The notes: generated by a model from the sequence alone, not told the origin. A stretch of 64,000 nt of DNA from Ancylobacter polymorphus (GCF_022836935.1 NZ_CP083239.1:4044001-4108000); one strand, 5' to 3'. Numbered from the stretch's first letter, positions 28,684-38,731 are shown. Program-made: numbers and translations.

Positions 28684-29469
28684 TCAGAGGCCGAAGCGGT
28701 CGATGATGTCGGCGATGAGACGGCGGTGGAACCGCCGGCGCTTCAGCGCCCGCTTCTCGCGGTAGAGCGGCGAGCGGTCGAGCTGCGAGGCGAGCTTGCG
28801 CTGGAAGCCGGCCGCATCGAAGCGATTCTCGCCGACAGCGAGCACCGCCTCGGCGAGCAGGCCGCTCTGCATCACGGCGGTGATCGAGCCATGGCCGACA
28901 TAGGGCACCCGCACCGGCACCACATCGGCCTCGCGCGCATAGAGCCGCACATGCCGGCGGTCGCGATTGTGCGGGTCGTAGAACAGATAGATCGGCACGC
29001 CGCGCGGGGCCATCAGATGCTCCCACAGGATCTGGCGCGGGCGGTCGAACAGCCGGTCCCAGCGGCTGTCCCACGGCACCTTTTTCGGATCGATGCTGTA
29101 TTGCGGCGAGAAGGCGAGGATACGCGTCACCCCGAGCCGCCCGGCGAAGCGGATGGCGGCATAGGCGCCCATGCTCACGGCATAGGCGACGATGTCGGTG
29201 CCGGGGGCGATATCGGCCCGCACCTTCGCCAGCACCTCTTCCATTTCCGGGTACTGGAACCAGAAATTGTCGTTGGCGAAGAAATGGTAGGCAGGAAAGC
29301 CATTGTCGCGCAGGAACTTCTCGCCGAAGGCCTGGCGCTCGGGATTCTTGTCGAGCACATGCGGCTCGAAGGTGACGAACACCACATCGCTGCGGGTGCC
29401 GCCGGTGCGGACGACACGCACATTCGCGGTTTCAAGCAGGACATGCCGTGCGGTCTCAGGCTGCGACAC
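28684..29469 (-). CDS. Alpha/beta-hydrolase-fold protein, tandem paralog 3 (altered elbow)
   Basis: A 261-residue protein homologous to the two downstream genes. The nucleophile elbow is AVSMG (Ser99), so the first glycine of GxSxG is replaced by alanine. FVTFEPH, FQYPEM, FYDPHNRDRRH and VGHGSITAV are conserved. The start is GTG at 29469 with GAGGAGG upstream. It is first in the three-gene block, separated from paralog 2 by 131 bp, and is insulated from the upstream aroG gene by a strong terminator. Confidence 0.7.
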   Translation of the reverse strand: MSQPETARHVLLETANVRVVRTGGTRSDVVFVTFEPHVLDKNPERQAFGEKFLRDNGFPAYHFFANDNFWFQYPEMEEVLAKVRADIAPGTDIVAYAVSMGAYAAIRFAGRLGVTRILAFSPQYSIDPKKVPWDSRWDRLFDRPRQILWEHLMAPRGVPIYLFYDPHNRDRRHVRLYAREADVVPVRVPYVGHGSITAVMQSGLLAEAVLAVGENRFDAAGFQRKLASQLDRSPLYREKRALKRRRFHRRLIADIIDRFGL

Positions 29470-29479
29470 GCATCCTCCT

Positions 29480-29511
29480 CACGAAAACACCGCGGCCCGG
29501 AGGCCGCGGTG
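29480..29511 (-). terminator. Rho-independent terminator of the DAHP synthase gene
   Basis: A perfect 10-bp stem (CACCGCGGCC / GGCCGCGGTG, 29488-29511) with a 4-nt loop is followed on the minus strand by TTTT. It lies 37 bp after the aroG-type stop and just before the hydrolase triplet starts, so it separates the two transcription units. Confidence 0.85.
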
Positions 29512-29547
29512 CTCTGCGTTTCCCTGGCGCACCGATAGGCGCGGGAC

Positions 29548-30933
29548 CTACTCGGCGGCCTCGATCACCGGGCGCACCCGGTTCGAGCGCTCCTGCTTCA
29601 GCAGCTCGGCGACGAGGAAGGCCATCTCGATGGCCTGCTCGGCATTGAGGCGCGGGTCGCAATAGGTGTGGTAGCGGTCCTTGAGGTCCGCATCCGAGAT
29701 CGCGCGTGCGCCGCCGGTGCATTCGGTGACGTTCTTGCCGGTCATTTCCAGATGCACGCCGCCGGCGAAAGTGCCTTCGGCCGCGTGGACGGCGAAGAAG
29801 TCCTTCACCTCCTTGAGGATCTGGTCGAAGGGCCGGGTCTTGTAGCCCGACGCCGCCTTGATGGTGTTGCCGTGCATCGGGTCGCAGGACCACACCACCG
29901 TGCGGCCCTCGCGCTTCACCGCGCGCACCAGAGCCGGCAGGTGGTCGCCCACCTTGTCGGCGCCGAAGCGGGCGATCAGCGTGAGGCGGCCGGCCTCGTT
30001 CTGCGGGTTCAGCGTGTCGATGAGGCGGATCAGGTCATCCGGCTTCAGCGACGGGCCGCATTTCAGCCCGAGCGGGTTCTTCACGCCACGGCAATATTCC
30101 ATATGCGCGTGGTCGGCCTGGCGGGTGCGGTCGCCGATCCAGATCATGTGCCCGGAGGTGGCGTACCAGTCGCCCGTGGTCGAATCCACCCGCGTCAGCG
30201 CTTCCTCGAAGCCGAGCAGCAGCGCCTCATGCGAGGTGAAGAACTCGGTGGAGCGCATCTCCGGATGGTGCTCGGGATCGATGCCGATGGCGCGCATGAA
30301 GTCGAGCGCCTCGGTGATGCGGTCGGCGAGCGCCTGATAGCGGCCGGACTGCGGGCTATCCTTGATGAAGCCGAGCATCCACTGATGCGCGTTGCCGAGG
30401 CTGGCATAGCCGCCATTGGCGAAGGCGCGCAAAAGGTTCAGTGTCGCCGCCGACTGGCGGTACGCCTCAAGCTGGCGGCGCGGATCGGGGATGCGCGCTT
30501 CCGGCGTGAACTCGATGTCGTTGACGATGTCGCCGCGATAGGAGGGCAGTTCCACCCCGTTCACGGTTTCCATCGGCGCCGAGCGCGGCTTGGCGAACTG
30601 GCCGGCGATGCGCCCCACCTTCACCACGGGGGAGGCGCCGGCATAGGTCAGCACCACCGCCATCTGCAGGAAGACGCGGAAGAAATCGCGGATATTGTCG
30701 GCCGAATGCTCGGCGAAGCTTTCGGCGCAGTCGCCGCCCTGCAGCAGGAAGGCCTCGCCATTGGCGACCTTCGCCAGCTCGCGCTTCAGGCGCCGCGCCT
30801 CACCGGCAAACACCAGCGGCGGAAACGAGGCCAGCTGACGCTCCACCGCCGCCAAAGCGGCGGCGTCCGGATATTCCGGCACCTGCTGAACGGGCAGTGC
30901 CCTCCAGCTATCCGGCGTCCAGCGATCAGACAT
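29548..30933 (-). CDS. aroG: Class II DAHP synthase
   Basis: First enzyme of the shikimate pathway: joins phosphoenolpyruvate and erythrose 4-phosphate to DAHP. The 461-residue protein is of the plant-like class II type, recognised by [11 protein letters not shown] (metal/PEP region), [26 protein letters not shown], the WIGDRTRQ...HMEYCRG region and CDPMHGNT. The start at 30933 is set by GGAGG 5 nt upstream. A strong terminator follows. It stands alone, so no pathway partners are cotranscribed. The gene symbol is used in the broad sense for this class. Confidence 0.95.
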   Translation of the reverse strand: MSDRWTPDSWRALPVQQVPEYPDAAALAAVERQLASFPPLVFAGEARRLKRELAKVANGEAFLLQGGDCAESFAEHSADNIRDFFRVFLQMAVVLTYAGASPVVKVGRIAGQFAKPRSAPMETVNGVELPSYRGDIVNDIEFTPEARIPDPRRQLEAYRQSAATLNLLRAFANGGYASLGNAHQWMLGFIKDSPQSGRYQALADRITEALDFMRAIGIDPEHHPEMRSTEFFTSHEALLLGFEEALTRVDSTTGDWYATSGHMIWIGDRTRQADHAHMEYCRGVKNPLGLKCGPSLKPDDLIRLIDTLNPQNEAGRLTLIARFGADKVGDHLPALVRAVKREGRTVVWSCDPMHGNTIKAASGYKTRPFDQILKEVKDFFAVHAAEGTFAGGVHLEMTGKNVTECTGGARAISDADLKDRYHTYCDPRLNAEQAIEMAFLVAELLKQERSNRVRPVIEAAE

Positions 30934-31110
30934 GACGGCCTCCACAAGCTCCACACACACCGGGCTCTTCCCGGCGGAAAGGGGGGCCTTATACACCCAA
31001 GCCTCGCCGCCGCGCCAGTGCGCCGCCGCAAGGTCCGGCATGCCCCCGCGCGCCCTTGCGCATGCCCCTCCCCGTACCCTCGCATCGCGGCCACCGAAGC
31101 CCCCCTTCCC

Positions 31111-31194
31111 TCATGGCCGGGCTTGACCCGGCCACCCAGGCGTCGCGCCACCCGGCATCGTGGCTGGGTCCCCGGGTCAAGCCCGGGGATGAGG
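31111..31194. repeat. Palindromic intergenic repeat, type A copy 1
   Basis: Two facing arms, each a hairpin with the core GGGCTTGACCC / GGGTCAAGCCC, are joined by about 25 bp. The left arm reads TCATGGCCGGGCTTGACC and the right arm its inverted relative. Closely related elements are found at 56820 and 58287. It lies between glutathione reductase and DAHP synthase genes, and such elements are typical noncoding repeats of Hyphomicrobiales genomes. Confidence 0.8.
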
Positions 31195-31221
31195 GGTCGT
31201 GTGGTACAGGAGCCCCGCGCG

Positions 31222-32628
31222 CTATAGCGCCGGCGTCGCCTCGGCGGAGGCTTCGGGCAGCGGGTCGCTGCTGGCGTGCTTGGAACGCAGCGTCACCAGC
31301 TCTTCCGCGCTGGAGGGATGCAGCGCCATGGTGCGGTCGAAATCGGCCTTGGTGGCGCCGATATTCATCGCGATCGCCGCCATCTGCACCATCTCGCCCG
31401 AACCCTCGCCGATGAGGTGCAGGCCGAGCACGCGGTCATCGGCCTGGTCGACGACGATCTTCATGAACACGCGCGAGGTGCGGCCCGACAGCGTCGCCTT
31501 GAGCGGGCGGAAATCGGTCTTGTAGATGTCGAGCCGCCGGCCCTGCGCCCGCGCCTCCTCCTCTGTCAGCCCTACCGTGCCGATCTCCGGCTCGGTGAAC
31601 ACGGCGGTCGGGATGTTGTCATAGCTCACCTGCCAGGGCCGTTGGCCGAACACCGTGTCGGCGAAGGCGTGGCCCTCGCGGATGGCGACCGGGGTGAGAT
31701 TCACCCGGTTGGTGACATCGCCCACCGCGTAGATGGAGGGGATGTTGGTGCGGGACTGCGCATCCACCGCGATGGCGCCGGCCTCGTCGAGATGCACTTC
31801 GGCCGCATCGAGGCCGAGGCCGATCGTGTTCGGCACCCGGCCGATGGCCAGCATCACCTCGTCGGCATAGAGGTCGCGCCCGTCATTCAGCCGCACGCGC
31901 TTCTCGCCGCCCTCGGCATAAATGCCCTCGATGGTGACGTTGAAGGCGAACTCCACCCCGGTCTGCGCCATCTCGTCGACGATGCGGTCGCGAATGTCGC
32001 CGTCGAAGCCGCGCAGCAGCTTGTCGCCGCGATGGATGACCGTGACCTTGGCGCCGAGCCCGGCGAGGAGGCTGGCGAATTCCAGCGCGATATAGCCCGC
32101 GCCCTGAATGACGATGCGTTCCGGGAAGCGTTCGAGATGGAAGATCTCGTTGGAGGAGATGCCCAGCTCGCAGCCGGGGAAATCCAGCCCGCGATTGGGC
32201 CGCCCGCCGGTGGCGATGAGGATGGTGCGCGCCCGCAGCTCGGTTCCGTCGGCAAGGCGCACTTTGTGCGGGCCGGCCAGGCTCGCCCGCTGGCGCACGA
32301 TCTCGACGCCGGAACGGGTGAGGTTGGCGGTATAGGCGCCTTCCAGCCGGGCGATCTCCTTGTCCTTGTTGGCGATCAGCGTCGGCCAGTCGAAGCGGGC
32401 CCCTTCGACGCTCCAGCCGAAGCCGGCGGCGTCCTCGAATTCATGGGCGAAGCGGGCGGCATAGACGAACAGCTTCTTGGGCACGCAGCCACGGATGACG
32501 CAGGTGCCGCCGAGCCGGTATTCCTCCGCCAGCATCACCTTGGCCCCGTGGCCTGCCGCGATGCGGGCAGCGCGCACGCCGCCGGAGCCACCGCCGATGA
32601 CGAAGAGGTCGACGTCGAACTGGTCCAT
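31222..32628 (-). CDS. gor: Glutathione-disulfide reductase
   Basis: Reduces oxidised glutathione with NADPH in the cytoplasm. The 468-residue flavoprotein has the FAD-binding GGGSGGVRAARIA near the N-terminus, the redox disulfide in GGTCVIRGCVPKK (Cys42/Cys47 region), the second nucleotide-binding GAGYIALEFAS, the FAD contact YAVGDV and the C-terminal active-site HPSSAEE (His-Glu). The start at 32628 follows GGAG by about 8 nt. It is divergent from the tctC gene. Thiol context fits the Atm1-type exporter elsewhere in the window, but no direct link is seen. Confidence 0.95.
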   Translation of the reverse strand: MDQFDVDLFVIGGGSGGVRAARIAAGHGAKVMLAEEYRLGGTCVIRGCVPKKLFVYAARFAHEFEDAAGFGWSVEGARFDWPTLIANKDKEIARLEGAYTANLTRSGVEIVRQRASLAGPHKVRLADGTELRARTILIATGGRPNRGLDFPGCELGISSNEIFHLERFPERIVIQGAGYIALEFASLLAGLGAKVTVIHRGDKLLRGFDGDIRDRIVDEMAQTGVEFAFNVTIEGIYAEGGEKRVRLNDGRDLYADEVMLAIGRVPNTIGLGLDAAEVHLDEAGAIAVDAQSRTNIPSIYAVGDVTNRVNLTPVAIREGHAFADTVFGQRPWQVSYDNIPTAVFTEPEIGTVGLTEEEARAQGRRLDIYKTDFRPLKATLSGRTSRVFMKIVVDQADDRVLGLHLIGEGSGEMVQMAAIAMNIGATKADFDRTMALHPSSAEELVTLRSKHASSDPLPEASAEATPAL

Positions 32629-32843
32629 GTGTGGCTCTCCGCGCTGCGCTGTCTCTCGCATGTCGCCCCGCGCGCCGCCCCCGTCAAGCATCGGCATGGC
32701 TCCTGTGCGAATTCGTGGGGGCGCGGGCAACTCATACTTGCGGGGAACTCGACAGCGAGGCCCCGGCGGCCTTAGCTTCCCTTAGTGCGTCCAAAGCGGC
32801 GGCCAGCGTCCAATGCGCCGTCGCCCAGTCCTCGGAGGAAACC

Positions 32844-33809
32844 ATGAAGCATCTGTTTCGCGGGGCGCTGCTCGCCGCCGCCGTCGCTGCCGCGCCTTTC
32901 AGTGCGGCCTATGCCGAGATCAACGAGCTGAAGATCATCGCCCCCGCCGCGCCCGGCGGCGGCTGGGACCAGACGGCCCGCTCCATCCAGCATGTGCTGC
33001 AGACCGACAAGCTGGTGCAGAACGTCCAGGTGCTGAACGTGCCCGGCGCCGGCGGCACCATCGGCCTCGCCCAGTTCGTCAATGGCAGCAAGGGCGATCC
33101 CAATGTGATGATCGTCGGCGGCTATGTCATGGTCGGCGCCATCATTACCAACAAGTCGCCGGTGAACCTGTCCATGGTCACCCCGATCGCCCGCCTCACC
33201 GGCGAGTATGAGGCCATCGCTGTGCCGGCGAATTCGCCGCTGAAGTCGCTGGCCGATCTCGTCGCGGCGCTGAAGGCGGACCCGCAGAAAGTGTCCTGGG
33301 CCGGCGGCTCGGCCGGCGGCACCGACCACATCACCGCCGGGCTGTTCACCAAGGCGATCGGCGTCGATCCGCGCAAGGTGAACTACATCGCCTTCTCCGG
33401 CGGCGGCGAATCGCTCGCCTCCATCCTCGGCGGCAAGGTCACGGTCGGCATTTCCAGCCTGTCGGAGTTCGACGCGCAGGCCAAGGCCGGCAAGCTGCGC
33501 ATCCTCGGCGTCTCCAGCGCCGCCCGCCTGCCGGACGCCCCCGATGTGCCGACCTTCAAGGAGTCGGGCGTCGACGTGGAAATCCAGAACTGGCGCATGA
33601 TCGCCGCCGCCCCGGGCATCACGGCGGAGCAGAAGCAGGCGCTGAGCGCCACCATCGACAAGATGGTGAAGTCCAAGGCGTGGACCGACATGCTGGCGCA
33701 GAAGGGCTGGGCCAACACCTATCTCTCGGGTGAGGCCTTCGACGCCCAGCTCGCCAAGGACATCGCCGCCACCCAGACCATCCTGAAGGACATCGGCCTC
33801 GCCCAGTAA
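32844..33809 (+). CDS. tctC: Tricarboxylate transporter substrate-binding protein
   Basis: Periplasmic receptor of a tripartite tricarboxylate transporter. The 321-residue protein has a signal peptide (about 1-24, ending AAYA-EI), then the two-lobed TctC fold with [30 protein letters not shown] and [12 protein letters not shown]. The ligand is probably a carboxylate, but the family is very broad. A GGAGGAA site precedes the ATG. It is the first gene of tctCBA. A hairpin after the stop may raise receptor over permease expression. Confidence 0.93.
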   Translation: MKHLFRGALLAAAVAAAPFSAAYAEINELKIIAPAAPGGGWDQTARSIQHVLQTDKLVQNVQVLNVPGAGGTIGLAQFVNGSKGDPNVMIVGGYVMVGAIITNKSPVNLSMVTPIARLTGEYEAIAVPANSPLKSLADLVAALKADPQKVSWAGGSAGGTDHITAGLFTKAIGVDPRKVNYIAFSGGGESLASILGGKVTVGISSLSEFDAQAKAGKLRILGVSSAARLPDAPDVPTFKESGVDVEIQNWRMIAAAPGITAEQKQALSATIDKMVKSKAWTDMLAQKGWANTYLSGEAFDAQLAKDIAATQTILKDIGLAQ

Positions 33810-33835
33810 GGCGCGCGCCGTCTGCACCTGTCCCC

Positions 33836-33863
33836 GCTCCCTCGCGGCATGCCGCGGGGGAGC
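33836..33863 (+). promoter_or_regulatory. Intercistronic hairpin between tctC and tctB
   Basis: An 11-bp stem with one G-T pair and a 6-nt GCATGC loop lies in the 87-bp gap. It is followed by CTTTGCTTT, a weak pyrimidine tract. Such hairpins after binding-protein genes usually protect the upstream mRNA or partly terminate, lowering permease expression. Function inferred. Confidence 0.5.
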
Positions 33864-33896
33864 CTTTGCTTTCCGCCCCACCCCGGAGCCTCGCCG

Positions 33897-34382
33897 ATGA
33901 GCGATCCCCGCCCCTCCTCCACCCACGGCCCCGACAAGGCCCGCTTCGTCATCGCCTTCGCCCTCGCCGTGCTGTCCCTCGTGATCGGCTGGGATGCGTG
34001 GCGGCTCTCCGGGATAAACTCCTATTCGGCCGTCGGCCCGGAAGTGTTCCCCGCCATCATTTCCGCCGGCCTCGCTCTGCTGGCGCTGGCCAACGCGGTC
34101 GAAGCGGTGCGCGAGGGCGCGCAGGACCGCCCGCGCGACGAGATCGGCCCCATGGCCTGGGTGCTGGCCGGGCTGATCGGCCAGATCGCGCTGCTGGCCT
34201 TCGGCGCCGGCTTCGCCCTCGCCACCGGCTGGCTGTTCGCCGCCACCGCCAAGGGCTTCGGCAAGGGCCCGCTCTGGGGCCATTTCCTCGCCGGGGCGGC
34301 GATGTGCTTCCTCATCTATGTGGTGTTCGCCAAGGGGCTGCAGCTGGCCCTGCCGGCCGGCCCGCTCGAACGGCTGATCTGA
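33897..34382 (+). CDS. tctB: Tricarboxylate transporter small membrane subunit
   Basis: The 161-residue TctB subunit, with four predicted transmembrane helices (about 18-36, 48-66, 86-118 as two helices, 128-148). The [11 protein letters not shown] segment after the first helix is the family signature. The ATG at 33897 is chosen over an upstream ATG because CGGAGCC lies 7 nt before it. It lies between tctC and tctA, 10 bp before the latter. Confidence 0.9.
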   Translation: MSDPRPSSTHGPDKARFVIAFALAVLSLVIGWDAWRLSGINSYSAVGPEVFPAIISAGLALLALANAVEAVREGAQDRPRDEIGPMAWVLAGLIGQIALLAFGAGFALATGWLFAATAKGFGKGPLWGHFLAGAAMCFLIYVVFAKGLQLALPAGPLERLI

Positions 34383-34392
34383 GGGCGCCGCC

Positions 34393-35904
34393 ATGGATAC
34401 GTTCGCCGCTCTCAGCCAGGGCCTGATGGTCGCCCTGCAGCCGATGAACCTGCTATTCGCCTTTGTCGGCGTCATGCTCGGCACCGCGGTCGGCGTGCTG
34501 CCCGGCATCGGCCCGGCGCTCACCGTCGCGCTGCTGCTGCCCATCACCTTCAAGCTCGACCCGGCCGGCTCGCTCATCATGTTCGCCGGCATCTATTATG
34601 GCGGCATGTATGGCGGCTCCACCGCCTCCATCCTGCTGAACACGCCGGGGGAAAGCTCCTCCATCGTCACCGCGCTGGAAGGCAACAAGATGGCCCGCGC
34701 CGGGCGCGGCGGGCCGGCGCTCGCCACCGCCGCCATCGGCTCCTTCGTCGCCGGCACCATCGCCACCATCGGGCTGGCGCTGGTGGCGCCGACCGTGGTC
34801 GATCTCGCCATCTCCTTCGGCCCGGAAGACTATTTCGCGCTGATGGTGCTGGCCTTCACCACCGTGTCGGCGGCCTTCGGCTCCTCGGTCACGCGCGGCC
34901 TCACCAGCCTGTTCATCGGCCTCGCCCTCGGCCTCATCGGCATCGACCTGCAGAGCGGGCAGGCGCGGCTGTCGTTCAGCGTGCCGGACCTGCTCGACGG
35001 CGTCGAGGTGACGACGCTGGCCGTCGCCCTGTTCGCCATCGGCGAGACGCTGTCCGTGGTGGCGGCGGGCGCGCGGGCAGACGAGGTCATCGAGCCGGTG
35101 AAGGGGTCGGTGTTCATGAACAAGGAGGACTGGAAGCGCTCCTGGAAGCCGTGGCTGCGCGGCACGTTTCTGGGCTTCCCCATCGGCGCCATGCCGGCGG
35201 GCGGAGCGGAAATCCCCACCTTCCTGTCCTATGCGCTGGAAAAGCGGCTGTGCCGCAAGCCGGACGAGTTTGGCAACGGCGCCATCGAGGGCGTCGCCGG
35301 GCCGGAGGCGGCCAATAATGCGGCAGCGGCCGGCGTGCTGGTGCCCCTCCTCACCCTCGGCCTGCCGACCTCGGCGACGGCGGCGATCATGCTCGCCGGC
35401 TTCCAGCAATACGGCATGAACCCCGGCCCACTGCTGTTCGCCACCAACCCGGACCTCGTCTGGGGGCTCATCGCCAGCCTGTTCATCGCCAATGGCATGC
35501 TCCTCGTGCTGAACCTGCCGCTGGTCGGCCTGTGGGTGCGCCTGCTCGCCATTCCGCGCCCGTGGCTCTATGGCGGCATTCTGGTGTTCGCCACGCTCGG
35601 CACGCTGGGGGCGAACCCCTCGCTTGTCGAACTAGGCATGCTGCTGGTTTTCGGTCTGCTGGGCTATGTGCTGCGGCGCTACGACTATCCCATCGCCCCG
35701 GTCGTGGTGGGGCTCATCCTCGGCCCGCTCGCCGAGCAGCAGCTGCGCCGGGCGCTCGCTATCAGCGTCGGCGATCCCGTGGTGCTGTTCCAGAGCCCGG
35801 TGGCGCTCACGCTCTATGCGCTGTCCGCCCTCGCTCTGTTCGGGCCGCTGCTGTTCTACGTCATCACCGGCCGCAAGGCGCCGGTCGGCGGCGACGAGGA
35901 CTGA
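34393..35904 (+). CDS. tctA: Tricarboxylate transporter large membrane subunit
   Basis: The 503-residue TctA permease with about eleven or twelve helices, using an ion gradient to import the TctC-bound carboxylate. Signatures include [40 protein letters not shown] and the second-half [24 protein letters not shown]. It is the last gene of the tctCBA unit and is followed by a strong bidirectional terminator. Confidence 0.95.
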   Translation: MDTFAALSQGLMVALQPMNLLFAFVGVMLGTAVGVLPGIGPALTVALLLPITFKLDPAGSLIMFAGIYYGGMYGGSTASILLNTPGESSSIVTALEGNKMARAGRGGPALATAAIGSFVAGTIATIGLALVAPTVVDLAISFGPEDYFALMVLAFTTVSAAFGSSVTRGLTSLFIGLALGLIGIDLQSGQARLSFSVPDLLDGVEVTTLAVALFAIGETLSVVAAGARADEVIEPVKGSVFMNKEDWKRSWKPWLRGTFLGFPIGAMPAGGAEIPTFLSYALEKRLCRKPDEFGNGAIEGVAGPEAANNAAAAGVLVPLLTLGLPTSATAAIMLAGFQQYGMNPGPLLFATNPDLVWGLIASLFIANGMLLVLNLPLVGLWVRLLAIPRPWLYGGILVFATLGTLGANPSLVELGMLLVFGLLGYVLRRYDYPIAPVVVGLILGPLAEQQLRRALAISVGDPVVLFQSPVALTLYALSALALFGPLLFYVITGRKAPVGGDED

Positions 35905-35925
35905 GCGCGCCGACCTCCAGACACA

Positions 35926-35953
35926 AAAATGCCCGGCGCGAGCCGGGCATTTT
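35926..35953. terminator. Bidirectional terminator between tctA and the DUF2059 gene
   Basis: A perfect 12-bp inverted repeat (AAAATGCCCGGC / GCCGGGCATTTT) around the GCGA tetraloop, with A-run and T-run on the two flanks, terminates both convergent genes. It lies 22 bp after tctA and 23 bp after the opposing gene's stop. Confidence 0.9.
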
Positions 35954-35975
35954 CATTTCGGGGGAGCGGATGGCC

Positions 35976-36563
35976 TCAGATGGTGAAGCCGCGCTTCTTC
36001 ATCTCCTCGCGCACGCGGACTTCCATCTCGCGGGCGAACTGGGCGCTCCAGGCCTGGATGCTGCTGAAGCCGACCTTGAGCAGTTCCTCGCGCTTGGTCA
36101 CCAGCTTCTTGCCGGCCTCCGAGCGGTAGAAGGTGAGCAGCTCGCGCAGCTCCTGGGTGGTGAACTCGGTGGCGTAGATGGTGGCGAGGATCTGCACGAT
36201 CTCGTTGCGCCGGCTCTCATACTGCGCCGAGAGCTGCTTGGCGACCTCGCGCAGATCGCGAATCAGGTCCGGGTTGGACTGCACGAAGCCGGCCGCCGTC
36301 TGCTCCACCACATTGGGGATCACGGCATCGAAGCTGCTGGCCTCGCCATTCGCGACCAGCAGCTCATTGGCGAGCTTCAGCTGCTCGGCGCTGGGCTGCG
36401 GCGGCTTGGCGGCCGGCGCGGTCGCCGCCTGGGCGAGCTGGAACGGGGCGGTGTCCTGCGCCAGCGCCGGGGTGCCGGCGACGAACAGGGCGAGGCCCAT
36501 TGCGGCGGCGGCCAGCGGCGTGGCACGCCGGGCGACACGCGGTGCGGCAATATCAAGCTGCAT
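35976..36563 (-). CDS. DUF2059 periplasmic protein
   Basis: A 195-residue exported protein. The first 36 residues form a signal peptide (hydrophobic 15-30, ending TPALAQ), then an Ala/Pro/Gln linker and a helical DUF2059 domain (about 75-190) with IYATEFTTQELRELLTFYRSEAGKKL, a motif typical of the family. Function is unknown; it is frequently found beside rpiA in related genomes. It begins 21 bp after the rpiA stop, so the two are likely cotranscribed. Confidence 0.88.
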   Translation of the reverse strand: MQLDIAAPRVARRATPLAAAAMGLALFVAGTPALAQDTAPFQLAQAATAPAAKPPQPSAEQLKLANELLVANGEASSFDAVIPNVVEQTAAGFVQSNPDLIRDLREVAKQLSAQYESRRNEIVQILATIYATEFTTQELRELLTFYRSEAGKKLVTKREELLKVGFSSIQAWSAQFAREMEVRVREEMKKRGFTI

Positions 36564-36584
36564 GAAAGTCTCCTGACGAACTGC

Positions 36585-37286
36585 TCACGCGCGGTCGATG
36601 ACCGTCACGCCGCCGGCGCCCGCGAGAATGACGCGGCTCGCCAGATTGATGAAGAGGCCGTGCTCGACCACGCCCGGCACATTGGCGAGCTCGGCGGCAA
36701 GCGCGGCCGGGTTGGTGATGCTGCCATAGGCCGCATCGAGGATCAGGTGTCCCTGATCGGTGACGAAAACATGGCCATCGGCGCGGCGACGCAGCGTCAG
36801 CAGGCCATGACAGCCCGCCGCGCGGGCGGCGCGGTCGATGCCACGGCGGATGGCGGCGACGCCGAAATCCACCACTTCGATCGGCAGCGGGAAGGTGCCG
36901 AGCACCTCCACCTTCTTCGAGGCGTCGGCGATGACGATCATCTGCTTGGCGGCCGAGGCGACGATCTTCTCGCGCAGCAGCGCGCCGCCGCCGCCCTTGA
37001 TCAGCGTCAGGTCCGGGCCGATCTCGTCGGCGCCGTCGATGCACAGATCGAGCACCGGGTGCTCGTCCAGCGTGCCGAGGGGAACGCCGAGTTCCTCCGC
37101 CTGGGCGCGGGTGGCCTCGGAGGTCGGCACGCCGACCACTTCCAGCCCTTCCTTCACCCGCAGCGCGAGCAGATCGACCAGATGCCGGGCGGTCGAGCCA
37201 GTGCCGAGGCCGAGCTTCATGCCCGAGCGCACATATTCCAGCGCCTGCGCGGCAGCCTGTCTCTTCAGCGTCTCTGCGTCGGACAT
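36585..37286 (-). CDS. rpiA: Ribose-5-phosphate isomerase A
   Basis: Interconverts ribose 5-phosphate and ribulose 5-phosphate in the pentose phosphate pathway. The 233-residue protein has the phosphate-binding GLGTGSTA, the catalytic DGADEI and the [12 protein letters not shown] segment, all canonical for RpiA. Length is normal. It precedes the DUF2059 gene by 21 bp in the same direction. The N-terminal [12 protein letters not shown] start is usual for alphaproteobacteria. Confidence 0.96.
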   Translation of the reverse strand: MSDAETLKRQAAAQALEYVRSGMKLGLGTGSTARHLVDLLALRVKEGLEVVGVPTSEATRAQAEELGVPLGTLDEHPVLDLCIDGADEIGPDLTLIKGGGGALLREKIVASAAKQMIVIADASKKVEVLGTFPLPIEVVDFGVAAIRRGIDRAARAAGCHGLLTLRRRADGHVFVTDQGHLILDAAYGSITNPAALAAELANVPGVVEHGLFINLASRVILAGAGGVTVIDRA

Positions 37287-37388
37287 GATCGTCCCGGGGC
37301 CCCTGTTTTTAGGACTTCTCGATCGTCAGCTCGTGCGTAGCGCCGTTGGCGCGCGCCGACAAGCCCGCCGGCCGCGCCTCCCCGGCGA

Positions 37389-37859
37389 TCATTGGCTGGA
37401 AGGCGGCGTACACACCACGGCCGGCTCGACGCCACCGCCGTCCTTGGGCATGTCGCGGACATAGCAGACGCTCATCTGCCCGGTCATCGCATTGACCCGG
37501 AAGATGCCGGTCTCGCCGGAATAGCGCGTGGACATGATGTCATAGCGCCCCGGCGTGGTGCCCTGGGCGCTGGCATCGCGGTGGAAACAGCGGGTAACGC
37601 CGACGAGGCTCCCCTCGGGGCGCTCGAACTGGCAGGCATTCACCTCTCCGGTGCGCACATTCACGGAATAGAGCCGGTTGGCCTGCGCCGCCGGGGGAGA
37701 CGCGAAGACATAGCCGACCCCCTCGGTGGGCGCGCCAGCGGGGTCGGCCCCGCCCTCCGGCTTGCCCTCCTGCGCCAGCGCGCCGCCGGCCGCCAGCACG
37801 GCCAGCCCGAAGACGGCCGCCACGATTGCCCTGTGCCCGTTCTGCATCGTCATCCTCAT
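37389..37859 (-). CDS. Hypothetical secreted protein
   Basis: A 156-residue protein with a signal peptide (about 1-29, hydrophobic AAVFGLAVLAAGGALAQ) and a mature domain with a tandem motif: RLYSVNVRTGEVNACQF and IFRVNAMTGQMSVCYV, which suggests a repeated beta-hairpin unit reminiscent of a propeller blade. Three ATGs (37859, 37853, 37847) are in frame; 37847 has GAGG at a good distance. No family could be named. It is upstream of rpiA but separated by about 100 bp. Confidence 0.7.
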   Translation of the reverse strand: MRMTMQNGHRAIVAAVFGLAVLAAGGALAQEGKPEGGADPAGAPTEGVGYVFASPPAAQANRLYSVNVRTGEVNACQFERPEGSLVGVTRCFHRDASAQGTTPGRYDIMSTRYSGETGIFRVNAMTGQMSVCYVRDMPKDGGGVEPAVVCTPPSSQ

Positions 37860-38034
37860 AGCCGGATCATCCTGCGTCTTTCTCGTCCACGGCCGCCGCA
37901 GCCTCGCCCGCGTGCGCCCGATGGACGCGGAAGGCTGGACAGCAAAAGCGGCAGGATTGTAGGCCTAGAGCGGCACGCCCGTCTCGCGGCGGCGGGTCGC
38001 CGCCCTTTTCCCGTCACCCTCCACGGAAATCGCC

Positions 38035-38718
38035 ATGCCCTCCACGCCCCCTGCCGTGATCGCCTTCGACCTCGACGGCACGCTCGTCGACACCGCCCCG
38101 GACCTGCTCGACACGCTCGACATCGTGCTCGACGAGGCCGGCGCCGCCCGCCTGCCGCGCGAGGACACCCGCAAGATGATCGGCGCCGGCGCCAAGGCGC
38201 TGGTCAATCGCGGCCTCACCGCCGCCGGCCTCACCGTCACCCCGCCGGAATTCGACGCGCTCTATGCGCGCTTCCTCGACCATTACGCCGCCCACATCGC
38301 CGATTCGTCGACGCCCTTTCCCGGGCTCGTCGCGGCGCTGGACGAACTGGCGGCGCGCGGCCATGTGCTGGCGGTGTGCACCAACAAGCTGGAATATCTC
38401 TCCCGCCTGCTGCTCGACCGGCTGGAACTCTCCGACCGCTTCGCCGTCATCGCCGGGTCCGATACGTTCCCCGTCTACAAGCCCGATGCCGGCCATCTGC
38501 TCGGCACCATCGAGCGCGCCGGCGGCGTCGCCACCCGCGCCATCATGGTCGGCGACAGCATGACCGACGTGCTCACCGCCAAGAACGCCCGGATTCCCTC
38601 CATCGTCGTGCCCTTCGGCTACACCGAGATTCCGGCGGAGGAACTGGGCGGCGACGTGTTCATCGACCATTACGACCGGCTGGTGGAGACGGTGGAGCAG
38701 CTACTCTCCCGTGGGTAG
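38035..38718 (+). CDS. gph: HAD phosphatase, phosphoglycolate phosphatase type
   Basis: A 227-residue haloacid dehalogenase-like hydrolase that probably removes phosphate from 2-phosphoglycolate. Motif I FDLDGTLVDT carries Asp12 and Asp14, motif II is VCTNK, motif III lysine lies in YKPDAGHL and motif IV is VGDSMTD. An alpha-helical cap of class C1 lies between motifs I and II. Sequence is closest to Gph rather than beta-phosphoglucomutase; substrate remains family-based. It ends 86 bp before the tRNA-Val gene. Confidence 0.85.
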   Translation: MPSTPPAVIAFDLDGTLVDTAPDLLDTLDIVLDEAGAARLPREDTRKMIGAGAKALVNRGLTAAGLTVTPPEFDALYARFLDHYAAHIADSSTPFPGLVAALDELAARGHVLAVCTNKLEYLSRLLLDRLELSDRFAVIAGSDTFPVYKPDAGHLLGTIERAGGVATRAIMVGDSMTDVLTAKNARIPSIVVPFGYTEIPAEELGGDVFIDHYDRLVETVEQLLSRG

Positions 38719-38731
38719 CTGCGCGCGGCGC

